From: an uncultured Eubacteriales bacterium
GTDB taxonomy: Bacteria > Bacillota > Clostridia > Lachnospirales > Lachnospiraceae
Length of the DNA: 64,000 nt
Direction: 5' to 3'
NCBI GenBank assembly: GCA_900545175.1
Contig: UQYF01000011.1
Location: 5,589-69,588, forward strand
Part shown: positions 35,013 to 42,943 of the stretch, in pieces
Layout of the letters: every line of letters starts with the position of its first letter
Numbering within the stretch: the first letter of the stretch is position 1
Notes under the pieces: model-generated
Databases searched by the model: none
What the model was told of the DNA's origin: nothing
Seen by the model: the letters and a program-made list of their open reading frames with translations, nothing else
Translations under genes and position numbers: made by a program

Positions 35013-36383
35013 TTATTCCTCACTCTGCTCATCGGCAAGTGCTGCCTTTATCATTATAGCGCACTCAACTCTCTTTCTCTCCATCTCACAGCCGACTTCA
35101 TAAGAATCATTGATATTTCCATGGAAATTGTAGGAGTTAGCTGCACATCCGCCGCTGCAGAAAAGCTTAGCAAAGCAGTCCTTGCACTTAGGCTTTGAAT
35201 ATACATTACACTGCTTAAATTCTTCACAGATATTCTTCTTGACTATACCGTCATCCACATTTCCGAGAAGGAAATCCTCATTTCCTACAAACTGGTGGCA
35301 AGGATACAGATCACCCCAAGGCGTAACCGCAAGATACTCTGTTCCAGAACCACATCCTGAAAGTCTCTTGTACACGCAAGGACCTCCTGTGAGGTCTATC
35401 ATAAAGTGGAAGAAATTAAAGCCTCTTCCCTCTTTCTCTCTCTTAATCATCTCGACGGCAAGCTTGTCATATTCCTCGAAAATCTGTGGCAGGTCTTCTG
35501 ACCTTAATGCATATCCATCTTCCGGAGATGCCACTACAGGCTCCACCGAAATCTGCTTAAAGCCCTGATCTGCAAGACTTAACACATCATTTGAAAAATC
35601 AAGATTATAATGTGTAAATGTACCTCTTACATAATAGTTAGTCTGGTTACGGCTCTCGGCAACCTTCTTAAACTTAGGCATAATGAGGTCATAGCTTCCC
35701 TTGCCATTGCGGAAGGGTCTCATTCTGTCATGAACCTCTTTACGTCCATCAGTGCTAAGAACAATGTTACCCATCTCTTTATTTACGAAATCAAGAATCT
35801 CGTCATTTAAAAGAACGCCGTTGGTTGTAAGTGTAAATCTGAACTTCTTATTGTTAGCCTCTTCTATCGAACGACCATACTCTACAAGCTGCTTTACGAC
35901 CTCCCAGTTCATAAGAGGCTCGCCGCCAAAGAAGTCAACCTCAAGGTTCCTTCTGATTCCCGAATTGGCAACGAGGAAGTCAAGAGCCTTCTTTCCCACT
36001 TCAAAGCTCATAAGCGCTCTTCTTCCATGATACTCGCCTTCCTCAGCAAAACAGTACTGACATGCTAAGTTACAATCATGTGCAATATGTAAACACAGAG
36101 CCTTTACAACCGGCTGACGGTTCTTAAAGCTGTCTATGTAATTCTCATAAATATCCTCAGTAAAAAGAGAACCGGCATCCTTAAGCTCGGTTATCTCGTC
36201 ATAAGCTTCCTTGATATCATCCGCCTTATACTTGTCTCCAAGCTTGGTATTAATCTCATCGAGATTCATATTCTCGTACATAGGTATCATATCGTATACA
36301 ATATCATCGACAACATGTACTGCACCGCTGTTGACATCTAATAATATATTATACCCGTTATTTTTATACTGGTGTACCATCAT
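35013..36383 (-). CDS. scfB: SCIFF peptide radical SAM maturase
   Basis: A 456-residue radical SAM/SPASM enzyme that forms thioether (Cys sulfur to Thr alpha-carbon) cross-links in the SCIFF peptide. The N-terminal RRE-like region (about 1-90) would bind the precursor. The SAM cluster is HDCNLACQYCF (Cys 104, 108, 111). FFGGEPLMNW and LTTNGVLLNDEIL are core barrel motifs. The SPASM region has cysteines in LSGCGSG, DLYPCHQF, FKQCNVYSKPKCKDCFAKLFC and CAAN, for two auxiliary clusters. ATG 36383 with AGGAAGG four to five bases upstream is preferred. The precursor gene scfA lies 178 bases upstream, with two RNA hairpins between. Confidence 0.95.
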   Translation of the reverse strand: MMVHQYKNNGYNILLDVNSGAVHVVDDIVYDMIPMYENMNLDEINTKLGDKYKADDIKEAYDEITELKDAGSLFTEDIYENYIDSFKNRQPVVKALCLHIAHDCNLACQYCFAEEGEYHGRRALMSFEVGKKALDFLVANSGIRRNLEVDFFGGEPLMNWEVVKQLVEYGRSIEEANNKKFRFTLTTNGVLLNDEILDFVNKEMGNIVLSTDGRKEVHDRMRPFRNGKGSYDLIMPKFKKVAESRNQTNYYVRGTFTHYNLDFSNDVLSLADQGFKQISVEPVVASPEDGYALRSEDLPQIFEEYDKLAVEMIKREKEGRGFNFFHFMIDLTGGPCVYKRLSGCGSGTEYLAVTPWGDLYPCHQFVGNEDFLLGNVDDGIVKKNICEEFKQCNVYSKPKCKDCFAKLFCSGGCAANSYNFHGNINDSYEVGCEMERKRVECAIMIKAALADEQSEE

Positions 36384-36427
36384 AATTCCTTCCTGAAATA
36401 AACTAAATTTCACCTTAACCGCAATAG

Positions 36428-36502
36428 ACCGGATAGCCGTCCTCAGACAGCCGTCCGGTTCATTGCTTGTGGCATATAATGTGCTGTAAATTCAGCACAT
36501 TA
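36428..36502 (-). promoter_or_regulatory. Two hairpins between scfA and scfB (possible attenuator)
   Basis: In the transcript the first hairpin is TAATGTGCTG-AATTTA-CAGCACATTA (36502-36477), a perfect 10-bp stem. The second is ACCGGA...TCCGGT (36459-36428) enclosing a direct repeat of GGACGGCT. No long U-tract follows the first, so read-through or processing that favours the short precursor message over the maturase is plausible. Confidence 0.5.
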
Positions 36503-36561
36503 CATATGTAATACATTTCACATATAATGCATGTACAATGTATTATATTATCAATGCCTGA

Positions 36562-36702
36562 TTATTTGTTCTCACAGCTCTGATTTCCTACTGTGCAGGA
36601 TGTCTTACATGCTGACTGGCATGATGTCTGGCATTCGCCACATCCACCCTTCTTCATGGACTCCTTAAGATTTCTTGTGTTGATTGTCTTAACGTGCTTC
36701 AT
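36562..36702 (-). CDS. scfA: SCIFF six-cysteine ribosomal peptide precursor
   Basis: A 46-residue peptide. The N-terminal leader reads MKHVKTINTRNLKESMKKGG and the core carries six cysteines in CGECQTSCQSACKTSCTVG and the final SC. Six Cys in about 45 residues is the defining feature of SCIFF, one of the most conserved RiPP precursors in Clostridia. The maturase links Cys to Thr; thioether acceptors visible here are QT and KT next to SC motifs. A perfect AAAGGAGGTG lies six bases before the ATG, implying strong translation. The biological role of the mature peptide is not established. Confidence 0.97.
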   Translation of the reverse strand: MKHVKTINTRNLKESMKKGGCGECQTSCQSACKTSCTVGNQSCENK

Positions 36703-36735
36703 GAAAAACACCTCCTTTATAAAATAGCTCCATAG

Positions 36736-36741
36736 ATTATA
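36736..36741 (-). promoter_or_regulatory. Probable -10 box of scfA
   Basis: TATAAT on the minus strand preceded by TGTGA, giving an extended -10 (TGNGA-like) arrangement. The -35 is weak and AT-rich. The start site would be near 36729, leaving a leader of about 27 bases. Confidence 0.4.
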
Positions 36742-36793
36742 TCACATATTATTTTAATTTAAAAGCTTTTTTTATCAGCTGATATATTTTCTT

Positions 36794-37816
36794 CTATCTG
36801 TAATAATTTCCCCAGTTATCAATTATATCTTTTGCCTCATTAATGCCAAGTCCTGTAATATCTCTGAGTTCCTTTATGGCACTGACGGCATCCCCTGCAG
36901 CAACTAAGCTGTTAATTCTATCCATATCTGCCTTTAAAACCTTCGTTCCACCTATAAAAGCGCACTCATCACCATTGCTGTAGAATGTACTTGCTGCATA
37001 TGTCTGATTTGGAACTGGGCCTGCATTATTTACAGGAGCATATGAGTCAGTCTGTGGCATATCGGCTGCATTGTTATCTCCTCCTGCAGTTGCACCATTC
37101 TGCGCTGCCGCATAACCGCTGTTGTATGCAGCCTGCTGTGCTTCAGCCTTCTTTTTCTTGTTGGACTTTCTCACAAAATGAATGACAATAATCAAAATTT
37201 CAAGTACAATAAGCCCGATTCCTGCATAAACCATCATGCCTGCCGACTTCAAATCCTTAATCTCAAGGCATATAGGAAGGAGGTATTCTTCAAAATCATC
37301 TCTGTCACTGCTGTCAAACCACTCCATATCCTCGAACCACTCTACCATGTACTCATATCCTTCACCGTCAAGCTTCTGGATATTTCCTGTAGCAGCAAAT
37401 TCATCATCTGTAAAAGAATCCGTATCGTCCACTAAATATGACCATGTATCATCTGCTATTCTGTCAAACTCCGGCTTATCATCACTGCTGACTTTGACAG
37501 CCATATAATATGTATCGTCACCTTCAAAAACAGGAATGATGTAATAATAATGATATGTCTTTCCTGTAACATTGCCCGTCTTAGAATTCTTTGTAGTTGT
37601 CTCAAGTGTTCCAAATGTATCAAGCACTGCGTATATATCTGTCTTGATACCATCTCCGATTTTTATATCGGATGCATCGACATCATATATATCATATGTG
37701 CCTGTAAATGCCGACTTGATATTCTCTTTGTTCGCAATAAGTGTCATTACACCAAATAACAGAATAACCATAGCCACTGAAAACCATCCGCCTTGATTAG
37801 ACCTTACTCTTTTCAT
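36794..37816 (-). CDS. Two-helix membrane protein with ribosomal L7/L12-like C-terminal domain
   Basis: 340 residues. The first membrane helix is at about 11-28 (WFSVAMVILLFGVMTLIA), followed by an acidic extracytoplasmic domain of about 165 residues and a second helix at about 195-215 (MVYAGIGLIVLEILIIVI). A KKKK stop-transfer and a Gln/Asn/Ala-rich linker follow. The last 55 residues (KADMDRINSLVAAGDAVSA, then KELRDITGLGINEAKDIID) resemble the C-terminal domain of ribosomal protein L7/L12, used in other proteins as a protein-interaction module. Function is unknown. It lies 92 bases upstream of scfA and 36 bases downstream of tldE on the same strand. Confidence 0.75.
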   Translation of the reverse strand: MKRVRSNQGGWFSVAMVILLFGVMTLIANKENIKSAFTGTYDIYDVDASDIKIGDGIKTDIYAVLDTFGTLETTTKNSKTGNVTGKTYHYYYIIPVFEGDDTYYMAVKVSSDDKPEFDRIADDTWSYLVDDTDSFTDDEFAATGNIQKLDGEGYEYMVEWFEDMEWFDSSDRDDFEEYLLPICLEIKDLKSAGMMVYAGIGLIVLEILIIVIHFVRKSNKKKKAEAQQAAYNSGYAAAQNGATAGGDNNAADMPQTDSYAPVNNAGPVPNQTYAASTFYSNGDECAFIGGTKVLKADMDRINSLVAAGDAVSAIKELRDITGLGINEAKDIIDNWGNYYR

Positions 37817-37852
37817 ATTTCTCTCTCCTACCTGATATTATTTGTGATAAAT

Positions 37853-39121
37853 CTATTCTCCCGAAACAGGAACATCCTTAAGCAATATAGCATAAGGTCC
37901 TGAGTACGAGCTGCTCTCATAACGCTCCTTAGAAAAAAGAAGATTTTTCTGTGCATCAATAATGCTTCCGTTTACGGAACCCCCTGTTACAAGGCTTATT
38001 TTTCCATTATTATACAGATAAGCAAGTCTTATCTCACCTGCAAAATGTCCTGTCATGGAATTCATGTTAAAATCCGAAAAGCTCACAACATGGAGCACAC
38101 GTCCTGCTCTCAGCTCATCAAGTGTCTTTGAGCCATTATCCACAATCATCTTATTATACTCACCTGTAGGCTCTACTCTAAGATAACGCGACATCCTAAG
38201 TCCGCCATGAATGTTATTTAAGACACCTTCTCTTATAAGCTCGCAATCCTTCATCTTAATTCCATCATCATTGTAAGGAGCCGACGAGTGAAGTGTAATA
38301 TTAAGCTTTTCGCCATCAACCTCTTCACCCTGAACCTTCATTCCAACCTCATAGGTTGAATACTTAGGGTAGATATCTGCCGCATCCGACCTTCTCTCAT
38401 AGAAGGAAAGCACTTCCCTAACGCTGTCCTCCGACAATAAAACATCATATCTTCCGGCTTTTGGAGCGGTGCAGGCTCTTGCTCTGTCCACAACCGTGTC
38501 GAGCTTATCAGAAACAAGCTTTTTAAGGCTTTCTGTATCAAGCCCATCATATGAAAAATCCTGATACAGTTCTACATCCTCCGGCTCTAAACACTGTACA
38601 ACAAATTCTCCCTTAACGCAGCAGCTCTCATATCCGCAGTCAACACCTTCACTATTAATAATAGTTACTGTCTTCTTTTCCACAAAAAGCTCTGCGGAAT
38701 TTAAAAAGCAGTCAGTGCGGTTATCTGATTCAAAAAGCGCCAAAGCCATTCGTTTAGCCGCCTCATCAAGCGTAACCTTTGAAAGGCTTCCAAAAGCCTC
38801 CATCATCTCCTCCTTAGTGCCCTCTACAAGCGTGTAGAACGGATTCATCGCAAAACCCGCTGCATAATACGCATCCTTAAGAGTCTTTTCAATCTCTTTG
38901 GCATCCATTCCCTGATGTATCATACAGGACGCAGCACCTCTATGCTCTGCCTCAGCATCATCGTGATATACCATGACATTCCACTCGTCAAGAGCTTCTG
39001 TCCTTGTCATATCAAGTGTCTGCTTTATAAAAAACATTTCCTTGCAGTTCTTCTTCGTCTCAGTTATCCTGTAATTGTCAATTTCAAGAGCCTTGAGTGA
39101 ATTAATAATTATATCTCTCAT
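37853..39121 (-). CDS. TldE/PmbA family metalloprotease subunit
   Basis: A 422-residue member of the TldD/PmbA family lacking the zinc motif, hence the TldE (PmbA) partner. N-terminal DEWNVMVYHDDAEAEHRGAA and C-terminal VVSFSDFNMNSMTGHFAGEIRLAYLYNNGK and GSVNGSIID are family segments. TldD/TldE heterodimers cut unfolded short peptides and process RiPPs such as microcin B17 in E. coli. ATG 39121 has AGGAGAAAG upstream. It follows tldD by 10 bases in the same operon. Confidence 0.88.
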   Translation of the reverse strand: MRDIIINSLKALEIDNYRITETKKNCKEMFFIKQTLDMTRTEALDEWNVMVYHDDAEAEHRGAASCMIHQGMDAKEIEKTLKDAYYAAGFAMNPFYTLVEGTKEEMMEAFGSLSKVTLDEAAKRMALALFESDNRTDCFLNSAELFVEKKTVTIINSEGVDCGYESCCVKGEFVVQCLEPEDVELYQDFSYDGLDTESLKKLVSDKLDTVVDRARACTAPKAGRYDVLLSEDSVREVLSFYERRSDAADIYPKYSTYEVGMKVQGEEVDGEKLNITLHSSAPYNDDGIKMKDCELIREGVLNNIHGGLRMSRYLRVEPTGEYNKMIVDNGSKTLDELRAGRVLHVVSFSDFNMNSMTGHFAGEIRLAYLYNNGKISLVTGGSVNGSIIDAQKNLLFSKERYESSSYSGPYAILLKDVPVSGE

Positions 39122-39131
39122 TTTCTTTCTC

Positions 39132-40571
39132 CTATCCAAGTCTGATTTTCGCTTTAATGTAAGGACCGCCATCGGAGACTTTTACGAACTCTTTATAGCC
39201 CTTGCCGCAGAAGCCGCTTCCTCTAAGCTCAAAATCATCCGAAACCATCGAAATTGACTTTAGCAGATCAGGTACATATCCTGTAAGCACTATAGGAGAG
39301 CATACTTTTCCGGTGAGCCTTCCATCCTTAATCTCCCTTGCCATGTTTACAAGACACTGTATTCCCCAGTTTTTCGGGTCCTCCATGCCGCTTGTCGCAT
39401 TTTCAAGAAGAAACCCATCTGAAATTGAAGCAATCATATCTTCAAGCTTGTCATGTCCCGCCTCAAAATATGTGTTGGTCATTCTTGTGTATGCTTTTCT
39501 TCTATAGCTCTCTCTTCTTGAATTGCCTGTAGGCTCAGTTCCAAGTCTCATCGCAGCCATAGTATCCGATATTCCCTGCTTTAACACGCCATTTTCAATG
39601 ACAAGCGTATCTTTTGCGACAACACCGTCATCATCAAAAAAATAGCTTGCCACTTCATCGCCGACTGCTGCACCATCATGCATATTGATAAGAGGTGATG
39701 CTACATACTCTCCGACATAATTCTGTGCAAGTGCTCTGTTTTTAGCGAACATATCCATCTCAACGCCATGTCCGAAAGCTTCATGCACAATCATTCCTGT
39801 AACTTCAGGTGTACATATGCAGTCGTACTCTCCCGGAACAATAGGCTCGCTGTCAAGAAGTGCCACTGTCATCTCTACGGAATGTGGTATGACTGCTTCA
39901 AGCTTATCAAGCACTTCGGCACCGCCTAGATTTGATTCACTTGCAAAATATCTCTTGACTTCGCTGTCTTTTCTCGCGACAAAAGACATCGTGCAGTCAG
40001 TCCATAACACATTCTGTTCCATATCCTTATTCCTTGATAAGAACAGCTTAGAATACTTTCTGCAGCTCATACGTGTACAGCAGTCAAGCAGTCTCTTATC
40101 AGCGTCAAGTCCCTTTTTCCTTAAATCGGTAAGCTTGTCAACTATGCTCTGTGCTCCAAGTTCAAAAGGATTAATCTCATATTCAGTGCTCTTGACAAAT
40201 TTCATAGGCTCATCTTCAAGCATACGAAGCTTAAGCTTTTCTATACTGTCAGGGACTGCCTTTTTTAAAGCCTCTATCTCTGCAATAATCTTCTCTGCCT
40301 GCGCCTTTATATCGGCATCAAGCCTGTTAAACGAATACTCTGCATACTCTCCGTTTTCAAAGACCTTGATAACAAAGCCTCTGTTACATAACATTCCGAA
40401 ATCGCCAAGATTTATGCCGGATGCCGTCACTGAATATATCTTTGCTGCCGAATCAACCGCAAGAATTGATGCATATTCATATCTGTCTAACAATATTCCG
40501 AGCAATTCTTTGAGAGAAGGCTTAACCGCTTTTAAAAATGCACTGCCTTCAACTTTTTTCTTTTCTGCCAT
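39132..40571 (-). CDS. tldD: TldD family zinc metalloprotease
   Basis: The active-site subunit of the TldD/TldE protease, 479 residues. The zinc motif is MIVHEAFGHGVEMD (HExxxH) in the middle. A conserved RRESYRRKAYTRMTNTYFEAG segment and the C-terminal GYVPDLLKSISMVSDDFELRGSGFCGKGYK (third ligand Cys region) follow. It is cytoplasmic and acts on short, unfolded peptides. ATG 40571 is preferred over TTG 40580; both have GGA-type sites (AAAGGA, GGAG) nearby. It is the first gene of tldD-tldE and is collinear with the SCIFF genes. Confidence 0.92.
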   Translation of the reverse strand: MAEKKKVEGSAFLKAVKPSLKELLGILLDRYEYASILAVDSAAKIYSVTASGINLGDFGMLCNRGFVIKVFENGEYAEYSFNRLDADIKAQAEKIIAEIEALKKAVPDSIEKLKLRMLEDEPMKFVKSTEYEINPFELGAQSIVDKLTDLRKKGLDADKRLLDCCTRMSCRKYSKLFLSRNKDMEQNVLWTDCTMSFVARKDSEVKRYFASESNLGGAEVLDKLEAVIPHSVEMTVALLDSEPIVPGEYDCICTPEVTGMIVHEAFGHGVEMDMFAKNRALAQNYVGEYVASPLINMHDGAAVGDEVASYFFDDDGVVAKDTLVIENGVLKQGISDTMAAMRLGTEPTGNSRRESYRRKAYTRMTNTYFEAGHDKLEDMIASISDGFLLENATSGMEDPKNWGIQCLVNMAREIKDGRLTGKVCSPIVLTGYVPDLLKSISMVSDDFELRGSGFCGKGYKEFVKVSDGGPYIKAKIRLG

Positions 40572-40632
40572 TTTCTCCAAATTATCCTTTCCAAAGGCAG
40601 CAGACTGTGGCCGCCGCTCTTGTTATTATATA

Positions 40633-40646
40633 GTGTCAAAACATGC
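40633..40646. repeat. Single arm of family II element (copy D)
   Basis: GTGTCAAAACATGC matches the arm of the elements at 32433 and 57233. It lies between the tldD start and the natAB terminator, and on the minus strand TATATAAT follows the arm directly. Confidence 0.45.
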
Positions 40647-40667
40647 CAAGCATATATTACACTAAAA

Positions 40668-40694
40668 GGCAGTCCGGCACAACGCCGCACTGCC
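40668..40694 (-). terminator. Intrinsic terminator of natAB
   Basis: GGCAGTGCGGC pairs with GCCGGACTGCC on the minus strand (one mismatch), followed by UUUU. It lies 63 bases after the permease stop. Confidence 0.8.
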
Positions 40695-40756
40695 ATTAGA
40701 TATGATACTTCACATTATGCATTTTGTCCAGTAGTCTTATTTCCTATTTTGGTAAG

Positions 40757-41974
40757 CTATGCATTAAACATAACCTTCTCACTGTTAAAAGCCTTCGTCA
40801 TGATACACACAAGTATGGCTGCTACGGCATAAGTGCTTATTGTTGTGGCAAGGAAGTCAGGCATGGTGATTTCTCTTGTCAGAATGTCCTTAAACGCCAT
40901 TGAGCTTCCGTATACCGGGATAAGGTACTTATAAAACACACCGTCCGCCGACGAATACATAGTAATCATTCCAGCTACAATCACAAGGATATATACCGGC
41001 GAAATATATGATGAAGCTTCCTTGACATTTCTTGCAAATACAGCGACCATACATATAATTGACACATACAAAAGGACAACTCCTATCATAAGTATTACTA
41101 TCTGTGCAATCTGCGCTCCTGTGAAATTGACTGACATTCCTGACAACACATCCCCATCACCAACATTTTTCATCATCATAGGGAAAGCAATGAGCATTGA
41201 TATAATATATACCGCCGCTGACATCACAGCAAGTATTGACAATGAAAAGACCTTTCCTAGAACTATCTGCTCCCGCTTAATCGGTGAAAGAAGCATCGCA
41301 GCAAGAGTTCCTCTCTCCTTCTCGCCGGCTATCATATCAACTCCAAGACTCATTGCACTCGCAAAAATAAGCATTGTTATGAAATAAGGAAGCATCGTTC
41401 CAAGCATTTTTCCGGCTGCTTTATCTTCATCCTGAACCAGGTTGTCACTTACATCAAACATCTCGACTGCTGCGTAATTTCCGAATCTGCTGCCAAGAAG
41501 CATCTGCCTGTATGAGTCAAGATATGCCATATATACCTCCCTCGCCTGTGCCGAATAATCCTCCGATGGATTATAGAAAAGCTCAACCGATGGTGTCTGT
41601 ATGCTGTCTAAAGCATCAATTCCCTTCGTAACCTGTGCTTCAAATCCATCCGGAAATACTATGACAAGGTCAGTCAGTGCATCGTAAAGACCTGCCTTTG
41701 CATCTTCAGCCTGTTTTTCACTACCATCTATCACAGTATATCCCGTAAGCCCGGCTGTCTGTGCAAAGCTTAAAAAGCTGTCCGGCATATTCATTATATA
41801 CACAACAGGCTCATGCTCCTGCACATCGTCCATCTGTCCTTTAACAAGCATACCAATCAACGAAAAAAGCCCCACAACAAGTATTACCGGCAGGACAAAC
41901 AATGACATAATCATCTTCTTATCCTTAAAAACTCTTCTAAGCTCCTTAGAAACAATAGCCTTGATACCGTACAT
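40757..41974 (-). CDS. ABC-2 type export permease, NatB-like
   Basis: A 405-residue permease. One N-terminal helix (about 25-45) is followed by an extracytoplasmic domain of about 130 residues and five C-terminal helices (from about 180), the layout of NatB-type ABC-2 permeases. GEKERGTLAAMLLSPIKREQIVLGKV is the conserved coupling segment. Bacillus NatAB exports Na+; homologues export peptides or drugs, so the substrate is open. AAGGAGG at the natA end precedes the ATG, and the two genes are directly adjacent. Confidence 0.85.
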   Translation of the reverse strand: MYGIKAIVSKELRRVFKDKKMIMSLFVLPVILVVGLFSLIGMLVKGQMDDVQEHEPVVYIMNMPDSFLSFAQTAGLTGYTVIDGSEKQAEDAKAGLYDALTDLVIVFPDGFEAQVTKGIDALDSIQTPSVELFYNPSEDYSAQAREVYMAYLDSYRQMLLGSRFGNYAAVEMFDVSDNLVQDEDKAAGKMLGTMLPYFITMLIFASAMSLGVDMIAGEKERGTLAAMLLSPIKREQIVLGKVFSLSILAVMSAAVYIISMLIAFPMMMKNVGDGDVLSGMSVNFTGAQIAQIVILMIGVVLLYVSIICMVAVFARNVKEASSYISPVYILVIVAGMITMYSSADGVFYKYLIPVYGSSMAFKDILTREITMPDFLATTISTYAVAAILVCIMTKAFNSEKVMFNA

Positions 41975-42751
41975 TTATCTGTCCTCCTTATGGTTAATTC
42001 TGTAAAGCTCAAAGAAAGCATCCTCAAGATTGTCCTTGCCTGTACTGTCATATATATCCTTCAATGTCCCCTCCGCTGTCTTTTTGCCATCTATAATTAC
42101 AACCAGCCTGTCGCACAGCTTCTGTGCCTCAGACATTATATGTGTGGATACTATGACAAGCTTGCCTCTCTTTTTAAGCTCTAAAAGATAGTCCGTAACC
42201 GAACGCGCCGTAATTATATCAAGTCCGGATGTAGGCTCATCAAATATTATTATGTCAGGGTCATGTACAAGGCTCACCACAATAGCCGCCTTCTGCTTCA
42301 TTCCTGTGGACAGCTCCTCTATCTTCTTATCCTCAAAGCCGTCTATGCCAAAATATGAGAACAGTTCCTGTCTTCTTTGCTTAAGTTCATCTTCCGGAAC
42401 ATTATGAAGCCTGCCAAAAAAATCAAAAAGATATCTTGGTGAAAACTGTGGATCAAGCTTAATTTCATTAGTCAGAAATCCTATACTTGCCCTGACCGCC
42501 TCCGGCTCTTTGACAGTGTCATGCCCGTCAACCACCACATTTCCCGAAGTAGGCTTTAAAAGAGTTGCAATACATCTTAATGTCGTAGTCTTTCCGGCAC
42601 CGTTAGGACCCAGAAGTCCAAGTATTTCCCCCTTCCTTGCGCTAAAAGAAACATCATCCACAGCAACCTTCCTGCTGTTCTTAGTCTTAAGCTTCTTCAT
42701 CTGTCCGGATGAGAGCTTATAAATCTTAGTCAGATTCCTAATCTCAATCAT
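41975..42751 (-). CDS. ABC transporter ATP-binding protein, NatA-like
   Basis: A 258-residue ATPase for the adjacent ABC-2 permease. Walker A is GLLGPNGAGKTTTLR, the signature is ELSTGMKQKAAIV and Walker B is DIIIFDEPTSGLD, with the H-loop in VIVSTHIMSEAQ. ATG 42751 with GGAGGAGAAGAT upstream is chosen. The promoter is at 42832-42859. Its closest neighbour set is natB, then tldD-tldE on the same strand, which makes export of a processed peptide conceivable. Confidence 0.9.
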   Translation of the reverse strand: MIEIRNLTKIYKLSSGQMKKLKTKNSRKVAVDDVSFSARKGEILGLLGPNGAGKTTTLRCIATLLKPTSGNVVVDGHDTVKEPEAVRASIGFLTNEIKLDPQFSPRYLFDFFGRLHNVPEDELKQRRQELFSYFGIDGFEDKKIEELSTGMKQKAAIVVSLVHDPDIIIFDEPTSGLDIITARSVTDYLLELKKRGKLVIVSTHIMSEAQKLCDRLVVIIDGKKTAEGTLKDIYDSTGKDNLEDAFFELYRINHKEDR

Positions 42752-42831
42752 ATCTTCTCCTCCACTCATTGCTTTTTAAAATGATATAACAAAAAGCAGC
42801 TTTTTATCTGCACATTCATGGTACAAGAAAC

Positions 42832-42859
42832 ATTATATATTTCCATGATATTTTGTCAA
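42832..42859 (-). promoter_or_regulatory. Promoter of natAB
   Basis: A TTGACA -35 (42859-42854) and a TATAAT -10 (42837-42832), both consensus, are separated by 16 bases on the minus strand. Confidence 0.75.
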
Positions 42860-42906
42860 GTATTTTTTACATTTTGTAATATACTCATGCAGATGACAAC
42901 AAAAAT

Positions 42907-42934
42907 GCCGCTCAGACTTTTCAATCTGAACGGC
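42907..42934 (-). terminator. Intrinsic terminator of the chemoreceptor gene at 42944
   Basis: GCCGTTCAGA pairs with TCTGAGCGGC on the minus strand (one mismatch), followed by AUUUUUG, ten bases after the gene's stop. Confidence 0.8.
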
Positions 42935-42943
42935 TTAATCATT

